Shown: one piece after another, positions 42,034 to 51,986 of the stretch
How positions within the stretch are numbered: the stretch's first letter is position 1
How the letters are laid out: each line of letters opens with the position of its first letter
DNA from: Chryseobacterium sp.
GTDB taxonomy: Bacteria; Bacteroidota; Bacteroidia; Flavobacteriales; Weeksellaceae
DNA length: 64,000 nucleotides
Direction: 5' to 3'
NCBI RefSeq assembly: GCF_019236175.1
Contig: NZ_JAFAJM010000004.1
Coordinates: 62,001 to 126,000, forward strand
Program-made: the position numbers and the translations under genes
Notes under the pieces: generated by a model
The model's input: only the letters and a program-made list of their open reading frames with translations
Told to the model about the DNA's origin: nothing
Database searches by the model: none

Positions 42034-42846
42034 TTATTTTTTAGCGCATTTAGCATAATAATCCGCTAAAACAGCTTTTTCGTAGCCCATTATAACAGCT
42101 TTATCAAGATTTTCACAAGCCTCTTTAGGTTTGGCCGTATCAAATAACACCAATGCCTTGGTTACATAAGACTGTGCGAATTTTGGATCAATGGAGATTG
42201 CTTTATTGACATCAACAAGTGATTCTTTGTATTTCTTCATTTTAAAATAAACATCAGCGCGACCGTTATACAAAAGTGATTCCGGCTTTTCGGCAATAAG
42301 TTTATGATAATCTTTAAGGGCACCTTCAAGATCACCGTTATTTTTCTTCAGGTTGGCCAGTCCGGTTTTTGCGAAGATATTATCAGGGGCAAAACCCAGT
42401 ATTTGATTAAGATCTTTGATCGCCAGATCTTTTTTACCCTGACTGTCATAGATTTTAGAACGCATCAGATATAAATCTATATTTTCAGGCTCTATCTGGA
42501 GTCCTTTTTCAATGTATTCAAGAGCTTTTACTTTATTTCCTTTCTGATTATGTAATGAAGCAAGATTAACATAGACCGGAGCAGACATCGGATTTGCCTT
42601 TAACGCTGACTCATAAGATTTAAAAGCCAAAGCTGCTTTTCCCAACCTTCTTTGGGCGGTTCCAAGATTATTATAATATTCGGACTGAAATTTCTGAATC
42701 TGTTCTTTTTCTGCCAGTTTTGAGTATTGTTCTTCAGCACATTTATAATCTGCTTTCTTAAAACAATCTTCAGCCAGTTTTTTATCCTGAGCATAAAAAT
42801 TGAGGGAGAAACAAAGCGAGGTTACTACTAATAAAGTTTTTTTCAT
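42034..42846 (-). CDS. Exported TPR-repeat protein
   Basis: 270 residues from MKKTLLVVTSLCFSLNFYAQ, a clear signal peptide. The longer frame to 43017 lies antisense-free over the PAP2 gene and is not real. At least six tetratricopeptide repeats follow (YYNNLGTAQRRLGKAALAFKSYE, VYVNLASLHNQKGNKVKALEYI, IDLYLMRSKIYDSQGKKDLAI, IFAKTGLANLKKNNGDLEGAL, LLYNGRADVYFKMKKYKES). An N-terminal Cys pair (EDCFKKADYKCAEEQ) is notable. Such proteins scaffold envelope complexes in Bacteroidota. The start overlaps the PAP2 stop by four bases, so they form an operon with tatA/B. Confidence 0.85.
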   Translation of the reverse strand: MKKTLLVVTSLCFSLNFYAQDKKLAEDCFKKADYKCAEEQYSKLAEKEQIQKFQSEYYNNLGTAQRRLGKAALAFKSYESALKANPMSAPVYVNLASLHNQKGNKVKALEYIEKGLQIEPENIDLYLMRSKIYDSQGKKDLAIKDLNQILGFAPDNIFAKTGLANLKKNNGDLEGALKDYHKLIAEKPESLLYNGRADVYFKMKKYKESLVDVNKAISIDPKFAQSYVTKALVLFDTAKPKEACENLDKAVIMGYEKAVLADYYAKCAKK

Positions 42847-43409
42847 GGTGTTATATTTTGTTTGTTGATCACTTTTTTTGCGAGTGCACCAAATATCACT
42901 CCCAATAAAGAACCAGCAAACGCCCCCACCAAAACATCTATCGGGAAATGCACTCCTAAATAAATCCGGCTGTAGGAAACTACGATCGCCCATACAAATA
43001 TAGCATATGGAAACCATTTAATTTTCTTTTTTAAAAGAATTCCTAAATAAGCCGCTAAAAAGAAAGTATTGGAAGCATGTGCAGAATAAAACCCGTACTG
43101 CCCGCCGCATTTCACGATCCTCATATAATGTTCTAAAGACGGATCATGGCAAGGTCTTAACCTTGCAACCCCATATTTGAAGACATTGGCCAACTGATCT
43201 GAAACCGTTGCTCCGAGTGCTAAAAATATAAGTATAAAAACTAAAGACTTTAGTTGATAATTTTTGTATAAAAAGTAAAGAAATATAATGTAAAGAGGAA
43301 CCCAGATCCAGGTACTGGAAATAAGCATCCAGAGCTGATCAAATGCAGGATCGCCCAGGTTATTAAGGTATAAGAATAGATGTCTGTCTTCCTGAATAAT
43401 CTCCTCCAT
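42843..43409 (-). CDS. PAP2-superfamily membrane phosphatase
   Basis: 188 residues with five or six helices. The three phosphatase motifs are visible: KYGVARLRPCHD (KX6RP, about 77-85), GFYSAHASNTF (a PSGH variant with Ser-Ala-His, about 107-113) and SRIYLGVHFPIDVLVG (about 145-157). The family dephosphorylates undecaprenyl pyrophosphate or lipid A and phospholipid intermediates on the periplasmic side. It lies two bases after the TatA/B gene and overlaps the TPR gene. Confidence 0.9.
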   Translation of the reverse strand: MEEIIQEDRHLFLYLNNLGDPAFDQLWMLISSTWIWVPLYIIFLYFLYKNYQLKSLVFILIFLALGATVSDQLANVFKYGVARLRPCHDPSLEHYMRIVKCGGQYGFYSAHASNTFFLAAYLGILLKKKIKWFPYAIFVWAIVVSYSRIYLGVHFPIDVLVGAFAGSLLGVIFGALAKKVINKQNITP

Positions 43410-43411
43410 AT

Positions 43412-43756
43412 TTATCTGCTTACAGGTCCTTCATAAGTTTCATCTTCAGAAGGCTTGGGTTTTGGAGGTTCATTAGACGCAACAGACTCAGAAGGTTCCG
43501 TTAAAATATCCTTCTTAATGTCATTTATCGGGTTGAAATCTTTAGCAGCATCTTTTACTTTTTCGATTTCACGCTTGATCTCAGAAACCGGATTATCAGT
43601 TTCTTTCATAATTTCAGTTTTGATATCTTCCACTGCCCCACGCATTTTTCTAACTCCTGATCCCAGGTCACGTGCTATCTGAGGAAGTTTATCCGGACCG
43701 AATAATACAACGATTGCAATGGCAATGAGTGCCATTTCTCCAATGCTTAATTCCAT
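43412..43756 (-). CDS. Twin-arginine translocase subunit TatA/TatB
   Basis: 114 residues. A single N-terminal helix (MALIAIAIVVLFGPDKLPQIA) with the FGPDKLP hinge is followed by an amphipathic helix (RDLGSGVRKMRGAVEDIKTEI) and a long acidic, Pro-rich tail (EPPKPKPSEDETYEGP). The length and the extended tail are nearer TatB, but Bacteroidota often use a TatA-like protein for both functions, so no gene letter is given. It is first in the tat-PAP2-TPR minus-strand unit. Confidence 0.9.
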   Translation of the reverse strand: MELSIGEMALIAIAIVVLFGPDKLPQIARDLGSGVRKMRGAVEDIKTEIMKETDNPVSEIKREIEKVKDAAKDFNPINDIKKDILTEPSESVASNEPPKPKPSEDETYEGPVSR

Positions 43757-44027
43757 GATGTAAAATTACAAAAGATTATACATTTATTCACTGTAAACTA
43801 AAATTTTAAACAAATTTTAAGATTTCAGATTGAATTTGGGGTACAACATTCCCAATTCAGGGTTTAAAGTTTAAGGATTAGACAATAAAATAATGGATAA
43901 TACTTTAGTTTCTGGGATCTGCTACTTATACTTCAAATATATGAATTAACAAATAATTAATTCAATTCATTGAGAATTATATAATAATTAATTATATTTA
44001 CCCTACACAACCTAACTATTATTAATT

Positions 44028-44972
44028 ATGAAAAAATTAGTGACTACTTTCAAATTCATTGCAGTACTCTCTGTATTTACTCTGAATAGCTGTCAGAATG
44101 AAAATACCGAACCGGCACAGCAGGAAACCTTTCAGGCAAAAGTTTCTACAGCAGACCTTAAAAAGGAAACAACCCCTATCCCGCAACCGGTACCTCAAGC
44201 CGTTCAAAGTCAGCTGGATGAATCTAAAAAAAATCTTGAAACCTATCTGAAAAGTGATTTACAGATTGCCGAAATCAATGTATTAGGAAAAATTTCAACA
44301 CCAAAAGGAGTTGATATTTCCCAACAACTGATAGCAGATAAAGATCAGTTTATTGCCATAGGAAACATCATGGATCCTACAACCGTGAAAATCGGCAAAA
44401 TTGGTAATTTATATTCCGGTGAAGATTTGACAACGGCTCAAAAAGGATTAAAAGAAACACTGAAGGAACAGATTAAAAATGGCACTAACATTCTGGAAAT
44501 AACCTGGAACGGAAAATATGGCAAATTTAACACGCTGTGTTTTTATGATGACTCAGGAATTATCTGGGATAATATCTTTGGCGGATTAGTGATGATGGAC
44601 ACCAGAGGAAATATAGAAACTTCTGACCACTCAGCATCAAAGGCTCTTTCTACATGGTACAAACAATGGTGGACTGCAAGCTGGTTATGGGGATCAAAAA
44701 GAGGAGAAACAGGATACCAGATCACCATCTATTATACCGGTTCCACCGTTTCAAATGCCGATGTAAGTGACTGGGGCTATATCAGTTTAGGAAAGGCACA
44801 AAGTGAAAGTAAAATCCTTAGAAAAACCGGAGCTTACGGACAATGTCAATATGCATTAGGCCTTTGTACGCCCACAGGTTCTTTAAGCTTTAATGCGAGC
44901 AAATTTTCCGTTTCATTTTCAGGATTGGGAAGTAATATCGTAAGCAACGGAACAAAATCGCTATATCCATAA
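44028..44972 (+). CDS. Uncharacterised lipoprotein
   Basis: 314 residues. The signal peptide ends in a lipobox (VFTLNSC at about 23), followed by an Asn/Glu/Pro linker. A helical region of about residues 60-150 precedes a Trp-rich beta-rich C-terminal part (TWYKQWWTASWLWGSKRGETG, DVSDWGYISLGKAQSE). Two Cys (QCQYALGLC) may form a disulphide. I do not recognise the family. It stands alone with an own terminator; ATTG-N20-TATATTTA upstream (43969-44000) is a weak promoter candidate. Confidence 0.7.
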   Translation: MKKLVTTFKFIAVLSVFTLNSCQNENTEPAQQETFQAKVSTADLKKETTPIPQPVPQAVQSQLDESKKNLETYLKSDLQIAEINVLGKISTPKGVDISQQLIADKDQFIAIGNIMDPTTVKIGKIGNLYSGEDLTTAQKGLKETLKEQIKNGTNILEITWNGKYGKFNTLCFYDDSGIIWDNIFGGLVMMDTRGNIETSDHSASKALSTWYKQWWTASWLWGSKRGETGYQITIYYTGSTVSNADVSDWGYISLGKAQSESKILRKTGAYGQCQYALGLCTPTGSLSFNASKFSVSFSGLGSNIVSNGTKSLYP

Positions 44973-45002
44973 ACATCATATTCAAATTTATATTTCAATA
45001 AA

Positions 45003-45028
45003 AAAGGGAAGCAAATCTGCTTCCCTTT
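45003..45028. terminator. Bidirectional terminator between the lipoprotein and NAT genes
   Basis: A perfect 11-bp stem AAAGGGAAGCA / TGCTTCCCTTT with a 4-nt loop and A/T flanks on both sides. It serves the convergent genes. Confidence 0.85.
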
Positions 45029-45064
45029 ATGTTAGGTTCCAATGAAATTCAATTGATCACTGAA

Positions 45065-45865
45065 TTAATTTCCTGTGTTATTCTTCAGAATCTCTATAGC
45101 ATTCTCTGTTACTCCAAAAGTATCTTTCAAAATTTCGAAAAGCTGCATATTATTTTCAATGGATACAGATTCTTTCCCTCCGTTATTCCAACGTATATTC
45201 AATCTATTATCATTGTATGTATAGCGGGCTTTATGATCCACTTTTGAAAACACCAGATTATTTTTAAACATAGATCCGGGATGGGTAGCAACATACCAAT
45301 TCATCACTTCCAGATCAACAGGTTCTATAGGTTCTAGCACAAAGCGATAGATAGGAAACCACCGATCGTTTTCTGTCCACAATGTATAGAAACTATCTTT
45401 CCGGGAAATTTTAAATAACCCGTTAGGAGTCTGCTGTGGCTCTTCATCATTTAAAAGCAAAGGAGCAGTAAGTGTTACAACCCCGAAACCACAATCTATA
45501 AGATAATTCTGCCCTTCAATCTCAGCAGTTAACAACAAATGTGACTTGGGTGAACTGCTATCTCCCTCCTTTTTCCATAATACTCTGGCTAACCGTAATT
45601 CAACTTTAAATCCCAGACAAGTCAACACGTCTCTTAACAACAGGTTTTGCTCATAACAATAACCTCCTCTGGACTGAATAACCAGTTTCCGGAAGATATT
45701 TTCCGGATCCAGAGACGGTACTGTTCCCGTATAAGAATCTATATTTTCAAAAGGAATATATTCCGGATGTAACTGATGAATTTTCTTCAGCATATCCATA
45801 TTCATTGCCCGGTCTCCGGAGTAATGAATTCTTTCCATGTATTTTTCAATTCCTGCCTGATCCAT
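45065..45865 (-). CDS. Arylamine N-acetyltransferase
   Basis: 266 residues of the NAT family. The catalytic triad is readable: Cys70 in SRGGYCYEQN, His109 in SSPKSHLLL and Asp124 in YLIDCGFG. IPFENIDSYTG near residue 38 is another conserved block. It acetylates aromatic amines or hydrazines using acetyl-CoA. It lies 41 bases downstream of a drug-exporter-like MFS gene in the same direction, which suggests joint detoxification or a role in a secondary metabolite. Confidence 0.92.
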   Translation of the reverse strand: MDQAGIEKYMERIHYSGDRAMNMDMLKKIHQLHPEYIPFENIDSYTGTVPSLDPENIFRKLVIQSRGGYCYEQNLLLRDVLTCLGFKVELRLARVLWKKEGDSSSPKSHLLLTAEIEGQNYLIDCGFGVVTLTAPLLLNDEEPQQTPNGLFKISRKDSFYTLWTENDRWFPIYRFVLEPIEPVDLEVMNWYVATHPGSMFKNNLVFSKVDHKARYTYNDNRLNIRWNNGGKESVSIENNMQLFEILKDTFGVTENAIEILKNNTGN

Positions 45866-45906
45866 ATTTTAACCTTATTTATTTAAAATTCCGACTGAGT
45901 CGCCTT

Positions 45907-47133
45907 TTACTGCTTAATTTTATTTTTCTTCTGAAATGCAGAATACGTAATAACCACACTAATTGCCATTAATATAAACGCCAGAAAAAACGGAGCTCCT
46001 GAAAATTTAAACGGGGCTTCATCATGCGTAAAAAAGTAAAACAGATTGGTCATCATAGGAGGACCTATAATGGAAGTAGCGCTCATTAAACTGGTCAATG
46101 CTCCCTGCAACTCACCCTGCTCATTGGAAGGTACACTTTTCGTAATCACCGACTGTAAAGCGGGACCGCAAATTCCTCCCAGACAATACGGAACTAAGAA
46201 GACAAACATCATCCAGCCTTCCGAAGCAAAAGCAAACAATAGCATTCCCACTGCATAGAATGCCAGACCGTAATAAATACTTTTTTGTTCACCCAATATC
46301 GGAGTCGTCCATCTGATCAAAAGTCCCTGTACCAGCCCCACTAATAACCCTACTACCCCTAATGAGATTCCTACCATTCTTTCTGTCCAGCTGAACTTAT
46401 ACATTGTAAAGAAACTCCAGTTACTTTGTACGGCATGTCCTGCAATATAAATTAAAATCAGAGCCAGAATCAATCCTGAAATTTCAGGATGTTTCCCTAA
46501 GAATTTAAATGAACCTATGGGATTAGCACGTTTCCAGTCAAATGCTCTTCTTTTAGTTTTATCTAAACTTTCCGGAAGAATAAAGTATCCGTAAAGGAAA
46601 TTAAGCAAACATAATCCTGCAGCTGCATAGAAAGGAACTCTGGCTCCGTAATGCCCTAAGACACCTCCTAAAACCGGCCCTATAATAAATCCCAGACCAA
46701 AAGCAGCCCCTATCAGGCCAAAGTTCTTGGCGCGATCTTCATCCGTTGAAATATCCGCAATATAAGCACTGGCAGTAGTGACACTGGCTCCGGTAATTCC
46801 CGCAATCACCCTTCCCAGAAACAACCACCAAATAGAGGGCGCCAAGGCCAGGAAAATATAATCCACGGCAAAACCAAACAGTGAAATCAGAATAATAGGT
46901 CTCCGCCCATATTTATCACTCAGGTTTCCTACCAACGGAGAAAAGATAAATTGTGTGAATGCATAAGCAAATCCCAGCCATCCACCATATTTGGCGGCTT
47001 CACTGATATCTGCATGTATTAATTCTTCTATTAATTTAGGAACAACAGGAATAATAATTCCCCATCCGGTAATATCAATCAGTAATGTGATAAATATGAA
47101 GCCTATTGCCGCTTTTTTCTTTGAATTTTCCAT
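45907..47133 (-). CDS. TetA/Bmr-like MFS drug:H+ antiporter
   Basis: 408 residues and 12 helices. [19 protein letters not shown] is the DHA1 opening, [19 protein letters not shown] is motif A, and [15 protein letters not shown] is the antiporter motif C. The overall pattern is that of the TetA(class B-like)/Bmr group. The general role is export of tetracycline-like or other drugs; resistance cannot be claimed from sequence alone, as chromosomal flavobacterial homologues often have other substrates. TAATTTTG at 47141-47148 (minus) may be its -7 box. Confidence 0.85.
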   Translation of the reverse strand: MENSKKKAAIGFIFITLLIDITGWGIIIPVVPKLIEELIHADISEAAKYGGWLGFAYAFTQFIFSPLVGNLSDKYGRRPIILISLFGFAVDYIFLALAPSIWWLFLGRVIAGITGASVTTASAYIADISTDEDRAKNFGLIGAAFGLGFIIGPVLGGVLGHYGARVPFYAAAGLCLLNFLYGYFILPESLDKTKRRAFDWKRANPIGSFKFLGKHPEISGLILALILIYIAGHAVQSNWSFFTMYKFSWTERMVGISLGVVGLLVGLVQGLLIRWTTPILGEQKSIYYGLAFYAVGMLLFAFASEGWMMFVFLVPYCLGGICGPALQSVITKSVPSNEQGELQGALTSLMSATSIIGPPMMTNLFYFFTHDEAPFKFSGAPFFLAFILMAISVVITYSAFQKKNKIKQ

Positions 47134-47224
47134 GATGCTGCAAAATTAATCAAATCTAAAAAATAATGATTCTAAATTTCATATTATTAAAAAACTATAC
47201 TCCTGATGGACAGATTAATGAAAA

Positions 47225-47250
47225 AAAAGCCTTTCTTTCGAAAGGCTTTT
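47225..47250 (-). terminator. Terminator of secDF
   Basis: AAAAGCCTTTC pairs with GAAAGGCTTTT over a 4-nt loop, with T-run on both strands. It lies 22 bases after the secDF stop and may also serve plus-strand transcripts. Confidence 0.85.
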
Positions 47251-47271
47251 ACTAATTTATTGTAGTTCGTA

Positions 47272-50166
47272 TTACTTTGAAGCAAGTACTTCTTTATCAG
47301 AAGTAGTTTTTCCGTGTACTTCATCTTCTTTTCCTGTTTTAAGGAAGTCATAAGCAATTGCCGATGCAATAAAGATGGATGAATAAGTACCGAATCCAAT
47401 ACCAATTAACATCGCAAACATAAATCCTCTCAGGTTATCACCTCCGAAAATGAAAATCGCAAGGATAACAAGGATTGTTGTGAAGGATGTGTTGAATGTT
47501 CTACCCAATGTACTTGAAATAGAGTCATCAAATAATCCAGCTAATGTTAAAGATTTCTTTTCTTTCAGGTATTCTCTAATTCTGTCAAAAATAATTACCG
47601 TATCATTGATTGAATATCCTAATACTGTAAGGATTGCAGCAATGAAATCCTGGTTGATCTCCATATTGAACGGCATATATTTGTGAAGTAATGAATACGT
47701 TCCTAAAATAATAACCGCATCATGGAATAGTGCTGCTACAGCTCCTAAAGAGAACTGCCACTTTCTAAATCTGAATAAGATATAGATAAAGATACCGGCA
47801 AGGGCAGCAACTACTGCAAGAATACCGTGAGCCTGAATATCATCTGCTACTGTAGGACCTACTTTTTCTGATGAGATAATACCTGCGTGGTCTTTATCAG
47901 CAGATTTGAAGTCTTTTAAAGTAAGGGTTGCAGGAAGATCTCCTTTTAATCCTTGGAATAATTTTTCTTCAATAGTCTGGTCAGCTTTTAAAGACTCATC
48001 TCCGATAAGGTAATCCGTAGAAATTTTCAGCTGGTTTGCGTTACCGAAAGTTTTAGCTTCCACAGAAGAGTTTTTACCATCTTCCGTTCTGAATAATTTC
48101 ACTAATTTTTCTTCAACATCATTTGCATTAACCGGCTTATCGAATCTTACGATATAGTTTCTACCTCCTGTAAAGTCGATACCGTATTTGAATCCGTGAG
48201 TAACCATAGAACCGATACAGATCACTGTTAAAACAGCAGAAATGATATAAGCATATTTTCTTTTTCCGATGAAATCAATCCATGTATTTCTGAAAAGATT
48301 TTTGGTAGGAGGCGTCCATACAGAAAGGTGTTTACCTTTGTTCAGTCTGCTGAAGATCATCACTCTTGAAAGCAATACAGAAGTAAACAATGTCATGATA
48401 ATACCGATCATCAATGTCAATGCGAACCCTTTAATAGGTCCTGTTCCGAAGAAGAACAATACAACTGCAGTTAATAACGTAGTAGAGTGACCGTCAATAA
48501 TTGCACTTAATGCATGTTTGAAACCATCTTTATATGCCTCTAAGATACTCTTACCGGCAAATAATTCTTCTTTTGTTCTTTCGTAAATAATTACGTTTGT
48601 ATCTACTGCCATCGCCATCGTTAATACGATACCTGCGATACCAGGAAGTGTCAGGGTAAAGTCTCCGGAATCCATAATTCCGAAAATATAGAAAAGGTTG
48701 ATTACCATTGCAATTACAGCGTACACTCCGGCACCTCCGTAATAGAAAATGATATAAACGATGATAATTAAGAATGCAATAGCAAAAGAGATCATACCCG
48801 CATTGATAGATTCTTGTCCTAATGATGGACCTACCTGAGTAGCCTGAACTACTTTTGCACCTGCTGGTAATTTACCAGCTCCTAAAACGTCAACTAATTC
48901 TTTAGCTTCTTCCTGAGAGAAGTTACCGGAAATCTGAGTTCTACCGTTAGGAATAGCATTCACAACGTTCGGAGCAGTATATACTCTATTATCAAGAGTT
49001 ACAGCAACCGGTTTTCCTACGTTTTTCTCAGTTAAAGTTTTCCATTCTTTAGCTCCTTTGGAATCCATCTGCATGTCTACTACTACTCTTCCAAGTTCAT
49101 CGTAGCTGATGTTTGCAGTTTCTACCGCACCGTCTACGGGAGCTTTTTGATTGATGTTACTTCTGATCGCATACAATACCAAATCATCAGGACTTGTAGC
49201 TTCAGGTTTGTAACCCCACATAAACTGTGTATATTTAATGTTGGCAGGACGTGAAGCGATTCCTATTTTGCTGTTCAGAATTTTGTTGACAGCAGCAGTA
49301 TCAGACAATTTTACGTTGGCAACACCGTTACTTCTTAATTTGTCAAGCTGTAAAAGGTTCATGAAGTTCACATTCTTTGCTACTCCCATAGAATCTCCTT
49401 TTGCAGCAACCATAGTTGTTAAAGTCTGAAAATAAGGCGCAACTTCAGGCACCTGCTGTACTTCCCAGAACTGTAGTTTTGCTGAAGTCTGAAGCATTTT
49501 CTTCACTTTGTCGATATCTTTCATACCAGGCATTTCCACAGAAATTCTCGCAGTACCAGGTACTCTCTGAACGTTTGGCTGAATAGCACCAAGCTTGTCA
49601 ATTCTCGTTCTGATTACCTCGAAAGCTGTACCTACAGAAAGATCAACTCTTCTTTTAATAATACTTTTTACCTGCTCATCAGTAGTGTTATACCTGATTT
49701 CAGATAAGTTTGTGTTTCCGAAAAGTTCCGGATCTGCAAGCTTAAGGTTGGTTCCTTTTGCTTTGTTAATCGCATCGAACTGCTCAAAAAAGTTATCGAT
49801 GTAAGATTTTGTTGAGTTTTTCTGAGCTTCATCAGTCTTGTTTAAAGCTTCAATAAGAACAGGATTGGTAGAATAATTGGTTAAATCATTCACCAGGTCT
49901 CTTTGATTGATCTCCAAAAGGACGTTGATTCCTCCTTTTAAGTCAAGACCCAATTTCATTTCCTTGTCTTTAGCTTTTGAATAATAAAGCTTTGTATACC
50001 CAAGATTAAGAGTATCTTCCTTGATTCGTTTGATCTCTTTCTCGTTTCCTTTCGCAGCTTCGATCTGCGATTCAATTTTGCTGGCGTACCAGGTTGGTAA
50101 TAGCTCATTTAAGCAAATCAACCCCAGGACAATAGCAACAATTGTAATAAGTCCTTTTCCTTGCAT
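47272..50166 (-). CDS. secDF: Fused protein-export membrane protein SecDF
   Basis: 964 residues, with SecD and SecF in one chain, as is normal in Bacteroidota. The SecD half begins with helix 1 (GLITIVAIVLGLICLNELLPTW), LGLDLKGGINVLLEI, a long periplasmic P1 domain, and helices including GIAGIVLTMAMAVDTNVIIYERTKEEL (about residues 515-545). The SecF half contains GIDFTGGRNYIVRF and AAILTVLGYSINDTVIIFDRIRE. The Asp/Arg residues for proton coupling (VDTNVIIYER and NDTVIIFDR) are present. It uses proton motive force to finish Sec translocation. TATATTTG at 50196-50203 (minus) is a plausible -7 box. Confidence 0.97.
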   Translation of the reverse strand: MQGKGLITIVAIVLGLICLNELLPTWYASKIESQIEAAKGNEKEIKRIKEDTLNLGYTKLYYSKAKDKEMKLGLDLKGGINVLLEINQRDLVNDLTNYSTNPVLIEALNKTDEAQKNSTKSYIDNFFEQFDAINKAKGTNLKLADPELFGNTNLSEIRYNTTDEQVKSIIKRRVDLSVGTAFEVIRTRIDKLGAIQPNVQRVPGTARISVEMPGMKDIDKVKKMLQTSAKLQFWEVQQVPEVAPYFQTLTTMVAAKGDSMGVAKNVNFMNLLQLDKLRSNGVANVKLSDTAAVNKILNSKIGIASRPANIKYTQFMWGYKPEATSPDDLVLYAIRSNINQKAPVDGAVETANISYDELGRVVVDMQMDSKGAKEWKTLTEKNVGKPVAVTLDNRVYTAPNVVNAIPNGRTQISGNFSQEEAKELVDVLGAGKLPAGAKVVQATQVGPSLGQESINAGMISFAIAFLIIIVYIIFYYGGAGVYAVIAMVINLFYIFGIMDSGDFTLTLPGIAGIVLTMAMAVDTNVIIYERTKEELFAGKSILEAYKDGFKHALSAIIDGHSTTLLTAVVLFFFGTGPIKGFALTLMIGIIMTLFTSVLLSRVMIFSRLNKGKHLSVWTPPTKNLFRNTWIDFIGKRKYAYIISAVLTVICIGSMVTHGFKYGIDFTGGRNYIVRFDKPVNANDVEEKLVKLFRTEDGKNSSVEAKTFGNANQLKISTDYLIGDESLKADQTIEEKLFQGLKGDLPATLTLKDFKSADKDHAGIISSEKVGPTVADDIQAHGILAVVAALAGIFIYILFRFRKWQFSLGAVAALFHDAVIILGTYSLLHKYMPFNMEINQDFIAAILTVLGYSINDTVIIFDRIREYLKEKKSLTLAGLFDDSISSTLGRTFNTSFTTILVILAIFIFGGDNLRGFMFAMLIGIGFGTYSSIFIASAIAYDFLKTGKEDEVHGKTTSDKEVLASK

Positions 50167-50382
50167 TTTGTTATAACTACGTTAAATTAAGTCGGCAAAT
50201 ATAATGATTTTCTTGGTTTTTATGAATTTTTAACAACAGAAATGGTTTATTTTCAGATATATTGGTATTACGACCTCTATTTAAGATTTAACAATTTTTT
50301 CATGGTATCTTAATGAAGTTTTCAAATTTTGATTGGTATAAAATTTTCATTCATTTTTCAACACACTAACTATCAAAATATT

Positions 50383-51747
50383 ATGAAAAATTTACTTTTA
50401 ATCATTTGTATTTTTTCTTCCTTAATCGTTAATGCTCAAAGTATTAATTTAGAAGAATTTGCCACCGGACTTACCAGCCCGGTCGAGATTACAAACGCCA
50501 ATGACACGAGACTTTTCGTCGTACAACAAAACGGTATCATTAAAATTATTCAGCCCAACGGGACCATTAACCCTGTTGATTTTCTGAACATCAGTACTAA
50601 GATTGTTTTTGGCGGAGAAAGAGGTCTTTTAGGACTGGCATTTCATCCCCAATACCTGGCCAACGGGTATTTTTTTGTGTATTACAATAATACAGCAGGC
50701 AATATTGTAGTAGCAAGATATACCGTTAATTCTTCAAATCCGGACACTGCAGATCCCAACTCTGAAAAGATACTGCTTACTATTCCCAAACCTTTCGATA
50801 ATCATAACGGCGGAAGCATTCACTTTGCTCCTGACGGAAAATTATGGATCATAACCGGAGACGGAGGAAATGGCGGAGACCCTAACAATAATGCGCAAAA
50901 CAAAAACTCACTTTTGGGGAAAATGCTGAGAATTGATGTAGACGCTACCGGTCCTTACAATATTCCGGCTGACAATCCTTTTGTAGGTATTGACGGAGCC
51001 GATGAAATCTGGGCTTACGGATTGCGGAATGCCTGGAAATTTACATTCGATTTAACTTCCGGAAATGCAATGATCGCTGATGTCGGACAGGGTGCTATTG
51101 AGGAAATCAACAGCATACCCGTCACACAAGCCGGCCTCAACTATGGATGGCGCTGCTATGAAGGTAACAACGCTTATAACACAACGGGATGTGCCCCTGC
51201 ATCCACAATGACATTTCCAATTGCAGTATATGATCATTCCGGCGGAAGATGTTCCATTACCGGCGGATATGTTTACAGGGGATCCCAATACCCTTCACTT
51301 CAGGGAAAATACTTCTTTGCGGACTATTGTTCTACCCAGATCGGAATACTGGATACCAATAATGCTATTACCTGGTCTTCTGCTTACAGTGGAAATAATT
51401 TTTCAACCTTCGGACAGGATTCTCAAAAGGAATTGTATGTAGCTGCCGTAAATAGTGGAAAAATTTTTAAAATATCAACCGGAACCTTGAGTACTCATGA
51501 AAACCACCCTTTAGGAAAGATCAGCATCTACCCCAATCCGGCGGCGAAGGAAATATTCGTCAGCGGAATAAGAGATAAAAAAGTAAGCGCAGAAATCATC
51601 AGCGCAGATGGCAGAAAAGTTTTAGAGACCAGTCAGATTATAAATGATAAAAGTATTGATATCTCAGGTATCCCTTCTGGGGTTTATTATATTAATTTAA
51701 AATCTGATGACCTGAAATCTTATAGTCAGAAAATTGTTATTAAATAG
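50383..51747 (+). CDS. PQQ-dependent aldose/sorbosone dehydrogenase with T9SS sorting tail
   Basis: 454 residues from MKNLLLIICIFSSLIVNAQS, a signal peptide; the earlier in-frame ATG at 50329 is unlikely. A six-bladed soluble glucose dehydrogenase (GSDH/Asd) domain follows. ERGLLGLAFHPQY, DNHNGGSIHFAPDGKLWIITGDGG, EIWAYGLRNAWKFTFD and GWRCYEGN hold the PQQ and calcium-binding His, Arg and Trp positions. The last 80 residues (KISIYPNPAAKEIFV.., ISGIPSGVYYINLKS, YSQKIVIK) are a type A T9SS C-terminal domain. The enzyme is thus exported by the type IX system to the surface or medium. It probably oxidises aldose sugars. Confidence 0.92.
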   Translation: MKNLLLIICIFSSLIVNAQSINLEEFATGLTSPVEITNANDTRLFVVQQNGIIKIIQPNGTINPVDFLNISTKIVFGGERGLLGLAFHPQYLANGYFFVYYNNTAGNIVVARYTVNSSNPDTADPNSEKILLTIPKPFDNHNGGSIHFAPDGKLWIITGDGGNGGDPNNNAQNKNSLLGKMLRIDVDATGPYNIPADNPFVGIDGADEIWAYGLRNAWKFTFDLTSGNAMIADVGQGAIEEINSIPVTQAGLNYGWRCYEGNNAYNTTGCAPASTMTFPIAVYDHSGGRCSITGGYVYRGSQYPSLQGKYFFADYCSTQIGILDTNNAITWSSAYSGNNFSTFGQDSQKELYVAAVNSGKIFKISTGTLSTHENHPLGKISIYPNPAAKEIFVSGIRDKKVSAEIISADGRKVLETSQIINDKSIDISGIPSGVYYINLKSDDLKSYSQKIVIK

Positions 51748-51953
51748 AAGTAGTTTATTTAACGCTAAAGCATTTTTAATAATAACATTGATCAGAAAGT
51801 TCAAAAGGGCTGTATACTCAGCTGAGGCAGCCTTTACTAAACGAATTACCATTGCAAACGGAAGATAAAACTAAATTAAGATCTCCTTGCGAGCGCTGCG
51901 TTAAAAAGAGAACGCCCCAAGCTTTATAACAAAAACCAGACTTTACAACTAAC

Positions 51954-51985
51954 AAAAAAGCGGTTCAATATTGAACCGCTTTTTT
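51954..51985. terminator. Bidirectional terminator between the dehydrogenase and hemN
   Basis: A perfect 32-base palindrome with half-site AAAAAAGCGGTTCAAT: 16 complementary pairs, with A6 and T6 at the ends. It starts 207 bases after the dehydrogenase stop and touches the hemN stop, so it suits hemN best. The gap 51748-51953 holds a small GC hairpin near 51810 and nothing coding. Confidence 0.85.
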
Positions 51986-51986
51986 G

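Noticed and set aside
42847-43017. 57-residue N-terminal extension of the TPR protein
   Set aside because: It lies over the PAP2 gene in another frame, and the inner Met at 42846 starts a textbook signal peptide.
43760-44027. Small RNA or gene in the gap before the lipoprotein
   Set aside because: Only an imperfect hairpin near 43832-43859 and AT-rich sequence are present; no T-run or promoter supports an RNA gene.
45907-47133. Acquired tetracycline-resistance gene
   Set aside because: Codon use and context look chromosomal, no mobile element is adjacent, and TetA-like exporters are common in this group.
47187-47405. 72-residue minus-strand ORF at the secDF 3' end
   Set aside because: It overlaps secDF in another frame and the terminator; no protein-like features.
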